Shown here one piece after another: positions 17,110 through 26,166 of a stretch of DNA of 64,000 nt. The DNA is taken from NCBI GenBank assembly GCA_965116015.1, contig OZ220477.1, positions 620,001 through 684,000 on the forward strand, given 5' to 3'. Under the pieces are notes generated by a model, which was not told where the DNA came from, made no database searches, and worked only from the letters and a program-made list of their open reading frames with translations. This DNA is from S5-327 sp965116015 (GTDB taxonomy: Bacteria > Chloroflexota > Dehalococcoidia > Lucifugimonadales > Australimonadaceae). The position numbers were made by a program, and so were the translations under genes. Position 1 is the first letter of the stretch. Every line of letters starts with the position of its first letter.

Positions 17110-18078
17110 ATGCCCCAACCAAAGAGACCTGTCGCGCGGCTTCTGCGCATCGGGACGACGCGCCCGGACGGCGGGCGCCTGTTCGGCTCCACTGCAAAGA
17201 CGACTTGGGAGACGTTCGCGCAGCCTGACCGCACGAACCGTGTGGCTATCGGCAATTACTGCATGCTGATCGAGAGTTCCGAGGGCTGGGCGCTCGTGAA
17301 TGTCGGCCCGGGGGACAAGCCCCCGCTGGATTTCAATATCGCTCCAACGCGCAGCCGCTCTTCGCTTCTGAGGGAACTCAGGGAACTCGACCTTACGCCG
17401 AAGGACATCTCTGTCGTCATTTACACGCATATGCACGACGAGTACACCGGCGGCGGGACGCACATCACGTCGTCGGGGCGAACGATTCCCACGTTTCCCA
17501 ACGCCCGCTATGTCGTGCACCGCGACGCTCTGAAGGCCGCCCTTGCCCCCAACGAGCGCGCGCGCAAGCTCTACCGCCGCGACAACGCCGAGCCGCTGGT
17601 CGATTACGACGTGCTCGATGTAGTCGACGGCTCCACGGAGGTCTGCCCGGGCGTGTGGGTGGAGCCTGCGGCTGGTCCGGCGCCGGGACATCAGATCGTT
17701 ATCTGCCAGGGGAGGAGAGCCACGTTCACGTTCCTGGGGGCTCTCGTTCCTACGGCGATGCACCTGTGGCCGGAGGTTAACTCCGCTACGGATTGGAATC
17801 CGGAGGCGACCGCGCGCACGAAGGTTGAGGTGCGCCGTCAGGCTGTCGCCGAGCGCTGGGTGGTTGGGCCGGTGGGCGCGGACGGTTGGGTGCCCGCTTC
17901 GGAGCTCGACGACCTTGCGGCGTTCAGCCTCGGCCAGGCCAAAGCTCCGGCGGAGGCGCAGCGGAAGGCGGCGGCGCGCGCCAAGCAGTCGACTGCTCCG
18001 CAGAAGGTTGCTCCGCAGAAGGCGGCGCGGAGAGAGCGGCGCGCAGCGCGAGAGGAGCTGGTCGCGGTTCCCGCCTAG
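17110..18078 (+). CDS. MBL-fold protein with altered metal ligands
   Basis: This 322-aa metallo-beta-lactamase-fold protein has an N-terminal hydrolase core and a basic Ala-rich tail (about 275-322). The first metal motif reads THMHDEYTGG rather than HxHxDH, so the Asp position is Glu and the last His is Tyr. PAPGHQ supplies the second-site His, but the later GD ligand position reads LGALVPTAMHL. It may bind one metal, or be non-catalytic. The gene ends overlapping the convergent trmD stop by 4 bp. Substrate unknown. Confidence 0.75.
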   Translation: MPQPKRPVARLLRIGTTRPDGGRLFGSTAKTTWETFAQPDRTNRVAIGNYCMLIESSEGWALVNVGPGDKPPLDFNIAPTRSRSSLLRELRELDLTPKDISVVIYTHMHDEYTGGGTHITSSGRTIPTFPNARYVVHRDALKAALAPNERARKLYRRDNAEPLVDYDVLDVVDGSTEVCPGVWVEPAAGPAPGHQIVICQGRRATFTFLGALVPTAMHLWPEVNSATDWNPEATARTKVEVRRQAVAERWVVGPVGADGWVPASELDDLAAFSLGQAKAPAEAQRKAAARAKQSTAPQKVAPQKAARRERRAAREELVAVPA

Positions 18079-18812
18079 CGGGGGGGCGTCCAGCCGAGTT
18101 CCGCGAGTTCTCGGAGGTCGTCGTCGCTGAGGGGGGCGCGCTCGAGCATATCGGGGCGGCGTTCGAGCGTGCGCCGCAACGCTTGGGCGCGTCTCCACTT
18201 CGCGATGGCGGCGTGATTGCCGGAGAGGAGCGTTTCCGGCACGGAGGCGCCGTCGATCTGCGCAGGTCGGGTGTACTGCGGGTGCTGTAGCAGGGCGGAT
18301 GTGTGGGAGTCGTCGGCAAGCGCTTCTTCGCCGTGTCCGAGCGCGCCAGGAAGCAGGCGCACGACTGCGTCGACAACCGCCATTGCAGGGATCTCTCCGC
18401 CGCTCAGCACGTAGTCGCCGATGCTCAGCTCCTCTGCGCCGGTTAGTTCGAGCACGCGTTCGTCGATTCCCTCGTACCGTCCGCAGACGAGGATGATGCG
18501 CTCGAGCTGAGCGAGGCGCTCCGCGGCGCGCTGGTCGAAGAGCCGTCCCTGCGGGCTCAGCACGATGACGGGCGCGGGGGGCGATGTTTGCAGGGAGCGC
18601 ACTGCGTCGAGCAGCGGTTCCGGGCGCATCACCATCCCCGGGCCGCCGCCGAACGGGGAGTCGTCGGTCGAGCGATGGCGATCGACGGCGTATGCGCGGA
18701 GGTCGTGCGCTATCGCCTCGGCGAGGCCTGCCTGGATTGCTCGGCCCACGATGCCGAAAGTGAGCGTTGGGGCGAACATCTCGGGGAAGATGGTGAGGAT
18801 GTCGATGCGCAT
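18075..18812 (-). CDS. trmD: tRNA (guanine-N1)-methyltransferase TrmD
   Basis: This 245-aa SPOUT enzyme makes m1G37 in tRNAs using SAM. ILTIFPEMF at the N-terminus, FGGGPGMVM, GRYEGIDERV and the trefoil-knot motif SIGDYVLSGGE are all diagnostic. It lies outside the common rpsP-rimM-trmD-rplS operon and instead follows mogA by 6 bp. tRNA-Pro(UGG), a TrmD substrate type, is encoded about 1.1 kb away, probably by chance. Confidence 0.95.
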   Translation of the reverse strand: MRIDILTIFPEMFAPTLTFGIVGRAIQAGLAEAIAHDLRAYAVDRHRSTDDSPFGGGPGMVMRPEPLLDAVRSLQTSPPAPVIVLSPQGRLFDQRAAERLAQLERIILVCGRYEGIDERVLELTGAEELSIGDYVLSGGEIPAMAVVDAVVRLLPGALGHGEEALADDSHTSALLQHPQYTRPAQIDGASVPETLLSGNHAAIAKWRRAQALRRTLERRPDMLERAPLSDDDLRELAELGWTPPR

Positions 18813-18818
18813 CAGGGG

Positions 18819-19301
18819 CTAGTGGCCGCGGTCTGCGCCGGTGAGTTGGCCGAGCGCGTGCGGCAGAACTGGGTCCAGCGCCTCGAGGCCTTCCCGCGCT
18901 CCTTTCGGGCTGCCGGGGAGGTTCACGATGAGCGTGCGTCCCCGGGCGCCGGCGACGCCCCGGCTGAGCATCGCCATCGGCGTTTTGGCCATCCCGTGCG
19001 CCCGCATCGCTTCGGCAAGCCCTGGAGCGGCGCGATCGATGACCGCCAGCGTCGCCTCGGGCGTTACGTCGCGGTCGGTGAATCCTGTGCCGCCGGTGGT
19101 TACGATCAGGTCGAGGCGGTCGTCGTCGGCCCAGGAGGCGAGGGTTCGTTCGAGCGTCGGGCGGTCGTCGGGAGCGACGAGGTATCGGCGGCAGTCGTAA
19201 GCGGGCGGGGCGAGGATCTCGCGGATGAGGGCTCCGCTCGTGTCCTCGCGCTCGCCTCTTGCGCCTGCGTCGCTGCTTGTCAGGATGCCGTAGGTGTACA
19301 T
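18819..19301 (-). CDS. Molybdenum cofactor biosynthesis protein MogA/MoaB
   Basis: This 160-aa protein adenylylates molybdopterin in Moco synthesis. TSSDAG, TTGGTGFTDRDVTPEA and the late NLPGSPKGAREGLE are the substrate-binding loops of the MogA/MoaB family. It is the middle gene of a compact minus-strand set with the peroxiredoxin (36 bp upstream) and trmD (6 bp downstream). No other moa gene is in the window. Confidence 0.92.
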   Translation of the reverse strand: MYTYGILTSSDAGARGEREDTSGALIREILAPPAYDCRRYLVAPDDRPTLERTLASWADDDRLDLIVTTGGTGFTDRDVTPEATLAVIDRAAPGLAEAMRAHGMAKTPMAMLSRGVAGARGRTLIVNLPGSPKGAREGLEALDPVLPHALGQLTGADRGH

Positions 19302-19337
19302 AGCGGTCGTTTCGTTGGTCTCGGTTGCTCAGTGAGT

Positions 19338-19787
19338 TTAGTCGAGGGCCGCCAGCGTTTGCAGAGCGCGGCTCACGTGGCGGCCCATAGCAATCTCGTT
19401 GTGGAAGGCTCCGCGGATCACGCCGCGGGCGTCGATGACGTACGTGACGCGGGATGTGCCCAGCTTGAAGCGTCGCGCGACGTCGTAGCGCTTGCGCGCC
19501 TCGCCCGAGGCGTCGCTCGCCATATAGTGCGGAGCGGCGCACGATTCGCTGAAGCGTCGGGTCGTGTCGGCGTCGTCGGGCCCGATGCCGATGACGACGG
19601 CGTTCTGCGCGATGAAGTTGTCGTAGGCGTCGCGGAAGCCTCTGGTTTGTATGCTGCATCCGGGCGAGAAGGCGCGCGGGTAGAAGTAGAGCACGACGTT
19701 CTTGCCGCGGAATTGAGCGAGCGTGAGTTGCTCGCCAGAGCCGAGGAGGGCGGTGAAATCCGGCGCCTTATCGCCAACCTTGAGCAC
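19338..19787 (-). CDS. Peroxiredoxin, Bcp/PrxQ type
   Basis: This 149-aa thiol peroxidase of the AhpC/TSA fold starts at GTG 19787-19785, with GGAG 6 nt upstream; an earlier in-frame GTG (19844) has no ribosome site. VGDKAPDFT opens the fold. The peroxidatic Cys lies in YPRAFSPGCSIQT and a likely resolving Cys in SESCAAPH, more distant than the usual Cys of Bcp. It leads the bcp-mogA-trmD group. Confidence 0.85.
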   Translation of the reverse strand: MLKVGDKAPDFTALLGSGEQLTLAQFRGKNVVLYFYPRAFSPGCSIQTRGFRDAYDNFIAQNAVVIGIGPDDADTTRRFSESCAAPHYMASDASGEARKRYDVARRFKLGTSRVTYVIDARGVIRGAFHNEIAMGRHVSRALQTLAALD

Positions 19788-19929
19788 GGCAATCTCCAGC
19801 GCTAGGTCTGGGAGCGTCAGTCGCTTGGTCTGGGATGCGAGCACATGATACTGCGAATCGGCAGCTGAGGGAGCGCTGCTTGTGGTCTGCGCGCGCTACA
19901 CTGGGAGGGTCGGCGTCGAGAAGACGCGT

Positions 19930-20006
19930 CGGGGCGTAGCGCAGTCCGGCAGCGCGCCTGCTTTGGGAGCAGGAGGTCCTGGGTTCAAATCCCAGCGCCC
20001 CGACCA
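19930..20006 (+). tRNA. tRNA-Pro (anticodon TGG)
   Basis: A complete cloverleaf is visible: acceptor CGGGGCG/CGCCCCG, D arm GCGC/GCGC, anticodon stem CCTGC/GCAGG with loop TTTGGGA (anticodon 19964-19966), and T stem CTGGG/CCCAG with TTCAAAT. Discriminator A and the CCA end are genome-encoded (20003-20006). Confidence 0.97.
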
Positions 20007-20160
20007 TCGGCTTCGCATCGGAGGGCATTCTGAGTAGGCTGCGCGGGCGGCTCGCTGTCGCGGCGCGTCTCCCGGGGCTGCGGGGCAGGTCGCCTCGCGG
20101 GCAACTTTGGCGCGGGATTGCGCGTATCCTCGGGAGCGTGCTGGCGCTGACGATGCAACT

Positions 20161-21420
20161 ATGCGCGTAGGGTCGACTCCGCTGTGGTCGGCCGTCCTGT
20201 TCCTGTACTTCCCGTCTGTGCTTATGGGGCTGGGGCAAGGGATGATTATCCCCGCGCTGCCGCTCATCGGCGATGTGTACGACGTTCCCGGAGCGCTTGC
20301 CGCGCAGGCGTTAACCGTTCAGCTCCTGGGGCGGATGGCGAGTCTTATTCCGGCGGGCGCGATGATCGATCGCTTCGGCGTCAAGCCGGCGATGGTTGGA
20401 GGAGCTTTCGCCGCGGCCGCCAGTTCGCTTGCCGCGGCCTACGCTCCGAGCTTCTTTGTCATCGTCGCATCGCAGCTCACGCTTGGAATGGGGAAGAGCC
20501 TCTGGATGTTCGGGCGCGAGCTCTCTGCGGTCGATATGGTTCGGCGCGAGCAGCGCGGACGTCAGATGAGCGCGCTTATGGGCATCAGCAGCACGGGAAT
20601 GGCGTTCGGCCCCGCGGTTGGCGGAGTCGTCGCCGACGCTTTCGGCGTGCGCGGCCTCTTCCTCGTTCTCGCGGCCATCTGTGGTCTCGTGCTTGTTCTC
20701 TCCGTCATCCACAAGGAGGCGTCCCGCCGGAGCGCGGGAGGGCGCAGTCCCTTCGTCAATTTCGGGGCTATCGGTCAGATACATCCCTACTTCCGGCTCA
20801 CGTACCTCATTCTCTTCTTCTCGACGTTCGCGCAGATGGTTCGCTCGCAGGTGACCAACTCGATGCTGCCGCTCTACAGTCAGGGGGAGCTTGGGCACAC
20901 GGCGACCTCCACGGGGCTGCTCTTCACGCTCATCGGCTTGATCACGGTGTCGATGATCGTTCCCACCGGGTTCATCTCCGACAAGCTTGGGCGCAAGTGG
21001 GCGGCGGCGCCGGCGGCGGTGTTCACAACCGCGGCGTTCGTTCTCTTCCCGGTGGGCGGCAGTATGTGGACGCTGATCGCCGCCTCTGTGCTGGTGGGCC
21101 TCGCCAACGGCCTCGCGATGGGGGCGATGACCATCTACACGTACGATCTCGTGCCGCGCCATGCTCGCGCGCAACTGCAGGCGATGCGCAGAACGGCAGG
21201 GGAGCTGGGGGCGGTGATGTCGCCGCCGCTGGCAGGCGTGGCGGCGACGATGTTCTCCGCGGGAACGTCGTTCTGGTTCTTCGCGCCGCTGCACGCGCTC
21301 TCCGCCATTCTCCTTGTCGTCATCGCTCGAGAGAGCTTGCAGGGGCGCCGCAAGCCGGAGGCGCCGACGACCGAGGAGATCGAGGCGGGACGATCAGCGT
21401 CCCCGCAGGCAAGGTTGTAG
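20161..21420 (+). CDS. MFS transporter
   Basis: This 419-aa carrier of about 12 helices starts at ATG 20161. The MFS loop motif appears between helices 2-3 (GAMIDRFGVKP) and its repeat between helices 8-9 (GFISDKLGRKW). SSTGMAFGPAVGGVVAD matches the motif of helix 5 in drug/proton antiporters. The amidohydrolase starts 38 bp downstream on the same strand, so they may form one transcript. The substrate is unknown. Confidence 0.88.
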   Translation: MRVGSTPLWSAVLFLYFPSVLMGLGQGMIIPALPLIGDVYDVPGALAAQALTVQLLGRMASLIPAGAMIDRFGVKPAMVGGAFAAAASSLAAAYAPSFFVIVASQLTLGMGKSLWMFGRELSAVDMVRREQRGRQMSALMGISSTGMAFGPAVGGVVADAFGVRGLFLVLAAICGLVLVLSVIHKEASRRSAGGRSPFVNFGAIGQIHPYFRLTYLILFFSTFAQMVRSQVTNSMLPLYSQGELGHTATSTGLLFTLIGLITVSMIVPTGFISDKLGRKWAAAPAAVFTTAAFVLFPVGGSMWTLIAASVLVGLANGLAMGAMTIYTYDLVPRHARAQLQAMRRTAGELGAVMSPPLAGVAATMFSAGTSFWFFAPLHALSAILLVVIARESLQGRRKPEAPTTEEIEAGRSASPQARL

Positions 21421-21458
21421 TAGCCTTGCGGACACTCCGGCAAGAGGGGGTATGAGCA

Positions 21459-22508
21459 ATGGCTACGACTGTGCGCGCATCCGTAATCGACGCCGACTGC
21501 CACGTTATCGAGACGCCCCGCACGTTCGACTTTATGCGCGAGGAGGACGCTCGCCATCGCCCCATCGCGCTCGTGCGCGAAGACGGCGCCAACGCCGACA
21601 AGTACTGGTTCCTCGAGGGGCGCGCCTGGCGTATGAACCAGAACGTTGGGCCCGAGTTTCCCTCCGCGGCGCGGGAGGCTGCGGACATCGACGCGCGCCT
21701 GGCGCATATGGATGCGCTCGGCGTGGATATGCACATCCTCTACCCGACGATGTTCCTGCGTCCGCTCACGACGCACGCCAATACCGACTACGCGATCTCC
21801 CGCGCGTACAACCGCTGGCTCGCAGACGTTTGGGAGAAGGGGCGCGGCAGGCTCCGCTGGGCGGTCATTCCCCCGCTCTTGAGCATCGACAAGGCGATCG
21901 AAGAGATGCACTTCGGCAAGGAGCACGGGGCTTGCGCGGTGTTCTTCCGCGGGCATGAGCACGGGATGATTCTCGCCGACCCTTACTTCTTTCCCGTCTA
22001 CGCGGAGGCGGAGAGGCTCGGCCTCCCCATTGCGGTGCACGCCGCGGCGGGAGACTTCGGCGCGATGGATCTGGTCGACCGCAGCTTTGGTCTGCAGACG
22101 TTCAAGTTCCCGACTGTGGGAGCGTTCAGCGATCTGGTTCTCCATCGCGTTCCCGAGAAGTTCCCTGATCTCAGCTGGGCGTTCATCGAGGTAACTTCGC
22201 AGTGGCTGCCCTACGTGATGAACGACCTTGTTCTCCGCTCCAGCCGCTTCGCCGACGGGGCTTTCCCGCGCGACGCACAGCTGATGGAGGAGTACCGCCT
22301 CTACGTCGGCTGCCAGACGATCGACGATCTCGGGTACGTGATCGACCGCGTCGGCGACGATCATCTCGTCATCGGCACCGACTACGGGCACGCGGACACG
22401 ACTGCGGAGATCGACGCTCTCAGCAAGCTGGCCGGCGACGGGAAGGTCTCGGCGGAGTCAACGCGGAAGATCCTCAACGACAACCCGAAGCGGTTGTACG
22501 GGTTGTAG
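21459..22508 (+). CDS. Amidohydrolase family protein (ACMSD-like, Amidohydro_2)
   Basis: This 349-aa TIM-barrel metal enzyme starts at ATG 21459. The first metal motif reads DADCHVIE (Asp-x-Cys-His instead of His-x-His). Other barrel ligands are in AVHAAAGDFG and the final Asp in IGTDYGHAD. Relatives include ACMSD, 5-carboxyvanillate and gamma-resorcylate decarboxylases. It shares the C-terminal DNPKRLYGL pattern with family members. It lies after an MFS carrier and convergent with an epimerase. The reaction is probably decarboxylation or hydrolysis. Confidence 0.85.
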   Translation: MATTVRASVIDADCHVIETPRTFDFMREEDARHRPIALVREDGANADKYWFLEGRAWRMNQNVGPEFPSAAREAADIDARLAHMDALGVDMHILYPTMFLRPLTTHANTDYAISRAYNRWLADVWEKGRGRLRWAVIPPLLSIDKAIEEMHFGKEHGACAVFFRGHEHGMILADPYFFPVYAEAERLGLPIAVHAAAGDFGAMDLVDRSFGLQTFKFPTVGAFSDLVLHRVPEKFPDLSWAFIEVTSQWLPYVMNDLVLRSSRFADGAFPRDAQLMEEYRLYVGCQTIDDLGYVIDRVGDDHLVIGTDYGHADTTAEIDALSKLAGDGKVSAESTRKILNDNPKRLYGL

Positions 22509-22524
22509 GGGCGCGGCTGGGCGG

Positions 22525-23478
22525 CTAGCGGCCTTCGGCTGCGCGCATTTCCGCTATGTAGTCTGCGAAGGCTTCGGCGATCGTGTATTCGGGAGTCCAG
22601 TCGAGCATCGCTTTCGCGCGCGAGATGTCTAGGGGGGTTGTCGCCGACGGGACAGGCTTGTCGGACGGCTCTACGCGCACGTTGAGGTTCGGGAGCACGG
22701 CTCGGACAGCGTCGGCCATCTCTTCGAAAGTAGTGATGTAGCCGTTGCCGGCGTTGAACGCGGCTACGCCGGATACGGGCGCTGTCGCCGCGCGGCGGAT
22801 CAGGCGGCCCAGGTCTTTGCAGTACACGTATTCGAACGCCCGCCCGCGGATCGCCGGCACGACGAGGGGCTCTCCGGCGAGTCCCGCCTCCACCAGGCTA
22901 TGCACGGTCATTCCTCCGCCGGAGCCGCCGCGGAAGCGCCCGTATCCGAACACGTTGGAGGGGCGCACGAATACGAGTTCGAAGCCGTAGTGAGCCGCGT
23001 ACGCCTGCGCGATGTGTTCGTTCGCCACTTTCGACGCCGAGTAGGGGTTGCCTTCGCCGGCTCGGGGGTAGTCTTCCGTGATTGCGGCGCTGGCCTCTGA
23101 TCTGCGGTCGTAGACGCCGTAGGTGCTGACGTGGACGAACCGGCGCACGCCGGCGAGCCGCGCGGCCTCGAGCGTGTTGATCGTTCCCTGAACGTTGATC
23201 TGCATTCCGGCGTAGATGGGGTTGCCGGCGCTGTTGCCGATGAGCCCGGCGGTGTGGACGACGATGTCCGGCTTGTGCTCCAGCATCGCTCCGACGAGCG
23301 CGGGCAGGTCCCGCAGGTCGCCCTGGATTGTCGTGTTCGAGGCGTGGTCTCCCAGTTTGGCGCGGATGTATGCGGCGTCTGGGCGGGCGTCGAAGACGAC
23401 TGTTGGGTCTCCCTGCGCCAGCGCTTCGCGCGCGTACGCCGTTCCGACGAGTCCTGCTCCGGTGATGAGGCTGGTCAT
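22525..23478 (-). CDS. NAD-dependent epimerase/dehydratase (extended SDR)
   Basis: This 317-aa protein starts at ATG 23478-23476 with AAGGAG 8 nt upstream. The nucleotide-binding loop reads TGAGLVGT, a variant of the usual GGxGxxG. HVSTYGVYD and Tyr-x3-Lys in NPYSASKVANEH form the active site, and RPSNVFGYG is typical of sugar-nucleotide epimerases. It could also reduce other carbonyl substrates in catabolism. Confidence 0.85.
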   Translation of the reverse strand: MTSLITGAGLVGTAYAREALAQGDPTVVFDARPDAAYIRAKLGDHASNTTIQGDLRDLPALVGAMLEHKPDIVVHTAGLIGNSAGNPIYAGMQINVQGTINTLEAARLAGVRRFVHVSTYGVYDRRSEASAAITEDYPRAGEGNPYSASKVANEHIAQAYAAHYGFELVFVRPSNVFGYGRFRGGSGGGMTVHSLVEAGLAGEPLVVPAIRGRAFEYVYCKDLGRLIRRAATAPVSGVAAFNAGNGYITTFEEMADAVRAVLPNLNVRVEPSDKPVPSATTPLDISRAKAMLDWTPEYTIAEAFADYIAEMRAAEGR

Positions 23479-23663
23479 AGCGTTTGCTCCTTGTGGTCGC
23501 CGCAGGGCGCGGCTCCGGCGCATTGTATGGGAAACGAGGCAGGGCGGGGAGCGGACGATAGTGGGCGGGAGCAGGCTCTCGCGCCTGGACAAGCGCCGGA
23601 GGGGGCGTAGGGCGCGCTTCCGCGATGCCGGGCTCTGGCGCAGCCTGAGCAGGCGGCCTGCCT

Positions 23664-23703
23664 AATTTGGTCTAAAATTTGGAAATTCGCTAGTAATCGG
23701 CGT
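23664..23703 (+). promoter_or_regulatory. AT-rich promoter-like island with a 12-bp-spaced direct repeat
   Basis: In a very GC-rich neighbourhood this 40-bp stretch is mostly A/T. AATTTGG occurs at 23664-23670 and 23676-23682, one 12-bp step apart, followed by AAATT. It lies about 75-110 bp before the alcohol dehydrogenase start and is the most likely promoter or regulator site of that gene. No exact -35/-10 pair can be fixed. Confidence 0.35.
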
Positions 23704-23772
23704 AGTCTGGCGGCGGCGCGTCCGGTAGCCCTGATTCGCGCTTGCTGTCGCCGGGGCGCGGGAGGCGGGTTT

Positions 23773-24870
23773 ATGAATACGTGCAAGGCTGCAGTGTTTG
23801 TCGGCGCAAACAGGCCCCTGGAGATTCAGGATTTTCCCCTGCTGCCGGCGGAGCCCGGCGGCGCGCTGGTGCAGATGCGGATGGCCGCGATCTGCGGCAC
23901 GGACGCGCACGCCGCCCATCTCGATGCGACGCCATCCCCGATGATCTTCGGGCATGAGAACGTGGGCGTTCTCTCCGAGCTTTCTCCCGATATCACGGTT
24001 GATGCGCTTGGCGAGCCGTTGCGGATCGGGGATCGCGTAATTTTCCGCGACGCTCCGTGCGGCCGGTGCTACCGCTGCGCGCTTGGCGAACCCTGCGAGT
24101 CGTCGCGCTCGTACGGGATGCTCCGCGCCGACGAGCCTCCGCATCTGCGCGGAGGGTTCGGCCAGTACCTGCAACTCGCCGCTACTCCATGGCTCCTTCG
24201 CGTGCCCGACGACGTTTCGACCGAGCGCGCGTTGCTCAGCGTTATCGGCAACCACACGGCGCTCAACGGCATCGAGCGCATCGGCGGCGTCAACGCCGCC
24301 GACACTGTCGTCGTGCAAGGCTCCGGGCCCATTGGGATGGGGGCGCTCAACCAGGCGCTGATCGCCGGCGCGGCCCGCGCCATCGTCATCGGGGCGCCGG
24401 AGAGCCGCCTCGCCCTCGCCCGCCGCCTCGGCGCGACGGACACGGTCGACCTCGCCGATTTTCCGACTCCGGAGTCGCGCGTCGAGCGGGTGAAGGAGCT
24501 CACCGGCGGACGGGGGGCGGATATGACGATCGAGGCGTCTGGCGGGCTCACGGCTTACCAGGAGGGGCTGGAGATGGTTCGCTTCGGCGGGCGCTGCCTC
24601 GTGATAGGGCAGTGGACCGATTACGGGCCGCTCCCCTCGAACCCGGCGCTCCTTACGCGCAAGGTTATTCGCGTGCAGGGCGTAGTCTCCGCTGGGCCGC
24701 GGCACATCATCCGCTCGCTGCAATCGATGCGAACGATCGTCGACAGGCCGGTCGAGGATCTCATCACGCATCGCTACGCGCTAGCGGATGTGAACGAGGG
24801 ATTCGAGGCGCACGAACGCCTCGAGGCTATGATTGCAGTCATACTGCCGAACGGCGAACCCGAGGCTTAG
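23773..24870 (+). CDS. Zinc-dependent alcohol dehydrogenase (MDR family)
   Basis: This 365-aa enzyme has an N-terminal GroES-like catalytic domain and a Rossmann domain. Catalytic zinc ligands fall in AAICGTDAH and FGHENVG; structural zinc is held by four Cys in CGRCYRCALGEPC. GSGPIGMGA is the NAD(P) loop. It oxidises an alcohol or reduces an aldehyde or ketone. The amidohydrolase starts 10 bp downstream, so the two are co-transcribed. Confidence 0.9.
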   Translation: MNTCKAAVFVGANRPLEIQDFPLLPAEPGGALVQMRMAAICGTDAHAAHLDATPSPMIFGHENVGVLSELSPDITVDALGEPLRIGDRVIFRDAPCGRCYRCALGEPCESSRSYGMLRADEPPHLRGGFGQYLQLAATPWLLRVPDDVSTERALLSVIGNHTALNGIERIGGVNAADTVVVQGSGPIGMGALNQALIAGAARAIVIGAPESRLALARRLGATDTVDLADFPTPESRVERVKELTGGRGADMTIEASGGLTAYQEGLEMVRFGGRCLVIGQWTDYGPLPSNPALLTRKVIRVQGVVSAGPRHIIRSLQSMRTIVDRPVEDLITHRYALADVNEGFEAHERLEAMIAVILPNGEPEA

Positions 24871-24880
24871 GAGGACACCG

Positions 24881-26032
24881 ATGGCGAAAGACGGCTACAA
24901 GATTATCGACAGCGATATGCACATTATGGAGCCGCCCGACCTGTGGCAGCGCTACACCGACGCGCGCTACCGCCCGTACGCGCAGGTGGGCGTCACTTCG
25001 GAGAATGTCCGCGACCTGCGGACGGTTCACCCGGACGGGAGGCCGTGGGGATCGACTTCGGCGGTCGTTCGCCGGTCGGGGCAGGGCAACCCCAACATCG
25101 CCGGCGGCCGCAACTACGAGCGCAACCAGCGGCTCTACGCCAGCCACGCCGCGCGAGGGTGGTCGACCGAGGCGCAGCTCGAGGCGATGGACGTCGAGGG
25201 GCTCGATGTCGCCGTGCTGTTCCCGACCCGCGGGCTGCACACGCTTGCTGAGCCGCATATGGAGCCTGGGCTCGCCGCCGCGCTCGCCCGCGCCTACAAC
25301 GACTGGATGTACGATTTCTGCGAACCCGCTCCCGACCGGCTCATCGGCGCCGCAATGGTGTCGCCGTTCGATATGGACGACGCTGTCGCCGAGGTGAAGC
25401 GCGCGGCGAAGGATCTCGGGTTCAGGGCAGTGTTTATGCGCTCCAATCAGATGACCGACAAGCCGTGGCACGATCCGTTCTACGACCCGCTCTGGAGCGC
25501 GCTGGAGGAGCACGACATCGCCATCGGCTTCCACGAATCCTCGTCGTCGGGAGCGCGGCAAGTTGGGGAGCATTTCGAGCCGAACTTCATGCTCCGGCGC
25601 GTTTTCGCCCAGCCGGTGGAGCAGATGATGGCTCTCGCAAGCTTCTGCGGCGGGGGCGTTCTGGAGCGCCACCCCCGGCTGCGCGCTGCCTTCCTCGAGG
25701 CCAACTGCGCGTGGATTCCGTGGCTGCTGTGGCGCCTCGACGAGGCTTACGAGCGAGAGGCGGACGTGTTCACGCCCGAGCTCAAGATGGCTCCTACCGA
25801 GTACTTCAAGCGGCAGTGCTGGGTCTCTGTCGAGCCGGACGAGGAGCCCGCGAAGTACGCCATCGATTGGGTCGGCAGCGACAAGATGGTGTTCTCCACC
25901 GACTACCCGCACGGAGACTCCAAGTATCCGGAGGCGGTTTCCAGTTTCCTTGCGCTCGGCGGCGTCTCCGACGGCGACAAGCGCAAGATTCTGTGGGACA
26001 ACTGCGCAAGCCTCGGTAGTGTCTCTCTTTGA
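24881..26032 (+). CDS. Amidohydrolase family protein, 3' end replaced by transposon insertion
   Basis: This 383-aa ACMSD-like TIM-barrel enzyme starts at ATG 24881 behind AGGAGG. IIDSDMHIME is the first metal motif, and FSTDYPHGDSKYPE holds the late catalytic Asp. Family members end in DNCxxLYxL; here the sequence reads DNCASL and then GSVSL, which is translated from the left terminal repeat of the element at 26015. The original end (YNLVSVTAVV) survives at 32391-32420. Only about ten C-terminal residues were changed, so the protein may still work. Confidence 0.9.
   Translation: MAKDGYKIIDSDMHIMEPPDLWQRYTDARYRPYAQVGVTSENVRDLRTVHPDGRPWGSTSAVVRRSGQGNPNIAGGRNYERNQRLYASHAARGWSTEAQLEAMDVEGLDVAVLFPTRGLHTLAEPHMEPGLAAALARAYNDWMYDFCEPAPDRLIGAAMVSPFDMDDAVAEVKRAAKDLGFRAVFMRSNQMTDKPWHDPFYDPLWSALEEHDIAIGFHESSSSGARQVGEHFEPNFMLRRVFAQPVEQMMALASFCGGGVLERHPRLRAAFLEANCAWIPWLLWRLDEAYEREADVFTPELKMAPTEYFKRQCWVSVEPDEEPAKYAIDWVGSDKMVFSTDYPHGDSKYPEAVSSFLALGGVSDGDKRKILWDNCASLGSVSL
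26007..26014. repeat. Target site duplication, left copy
   Basis: CAAGCCTC directly before the left terminal repeat is repeated at 32383-32390 directly after the right one. Eight bp is the usual duplication size for IS1-family insertion. Confidence 0.93.
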
Positions 26033-26033
26033 A
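26015..26033. repeat. Left terminal inverted repeat
   Basis: GGTAGTGTCTCTCTTTGAA. It matches the reverse complement of the right end except for two central bases. Its first codons are translated as the new tail of the amidohydrolase. Confidence 0.9.
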
Positions 26034-26166
26034 TCCGGCAGAGCAGGGGAGCGGAACCAGCATGACCCAGGTCGTTGATAGCCGCATGACCCCGTCGTTG
26101 CCGACCGCCACGGTCGTGCGTAGACTGTCGCCGGTTGTCAAGTACTTTGCGTAGGAGGGTGTAGGT

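Noticed and set aside
19787..19844. Longer start for the peroxiredoxin at GTG 19844
   Set aside because: No ribosome site precedes it and the extra residues do not fit the family; GTG 19787 has GGAG at 6 nt.
24881..26032. Calling the interrupted amidohydrolase a full pseudogene
   Set aside because: All catalytic motifs remain and only about ten C-terminal residues changed, so it may still be functional.
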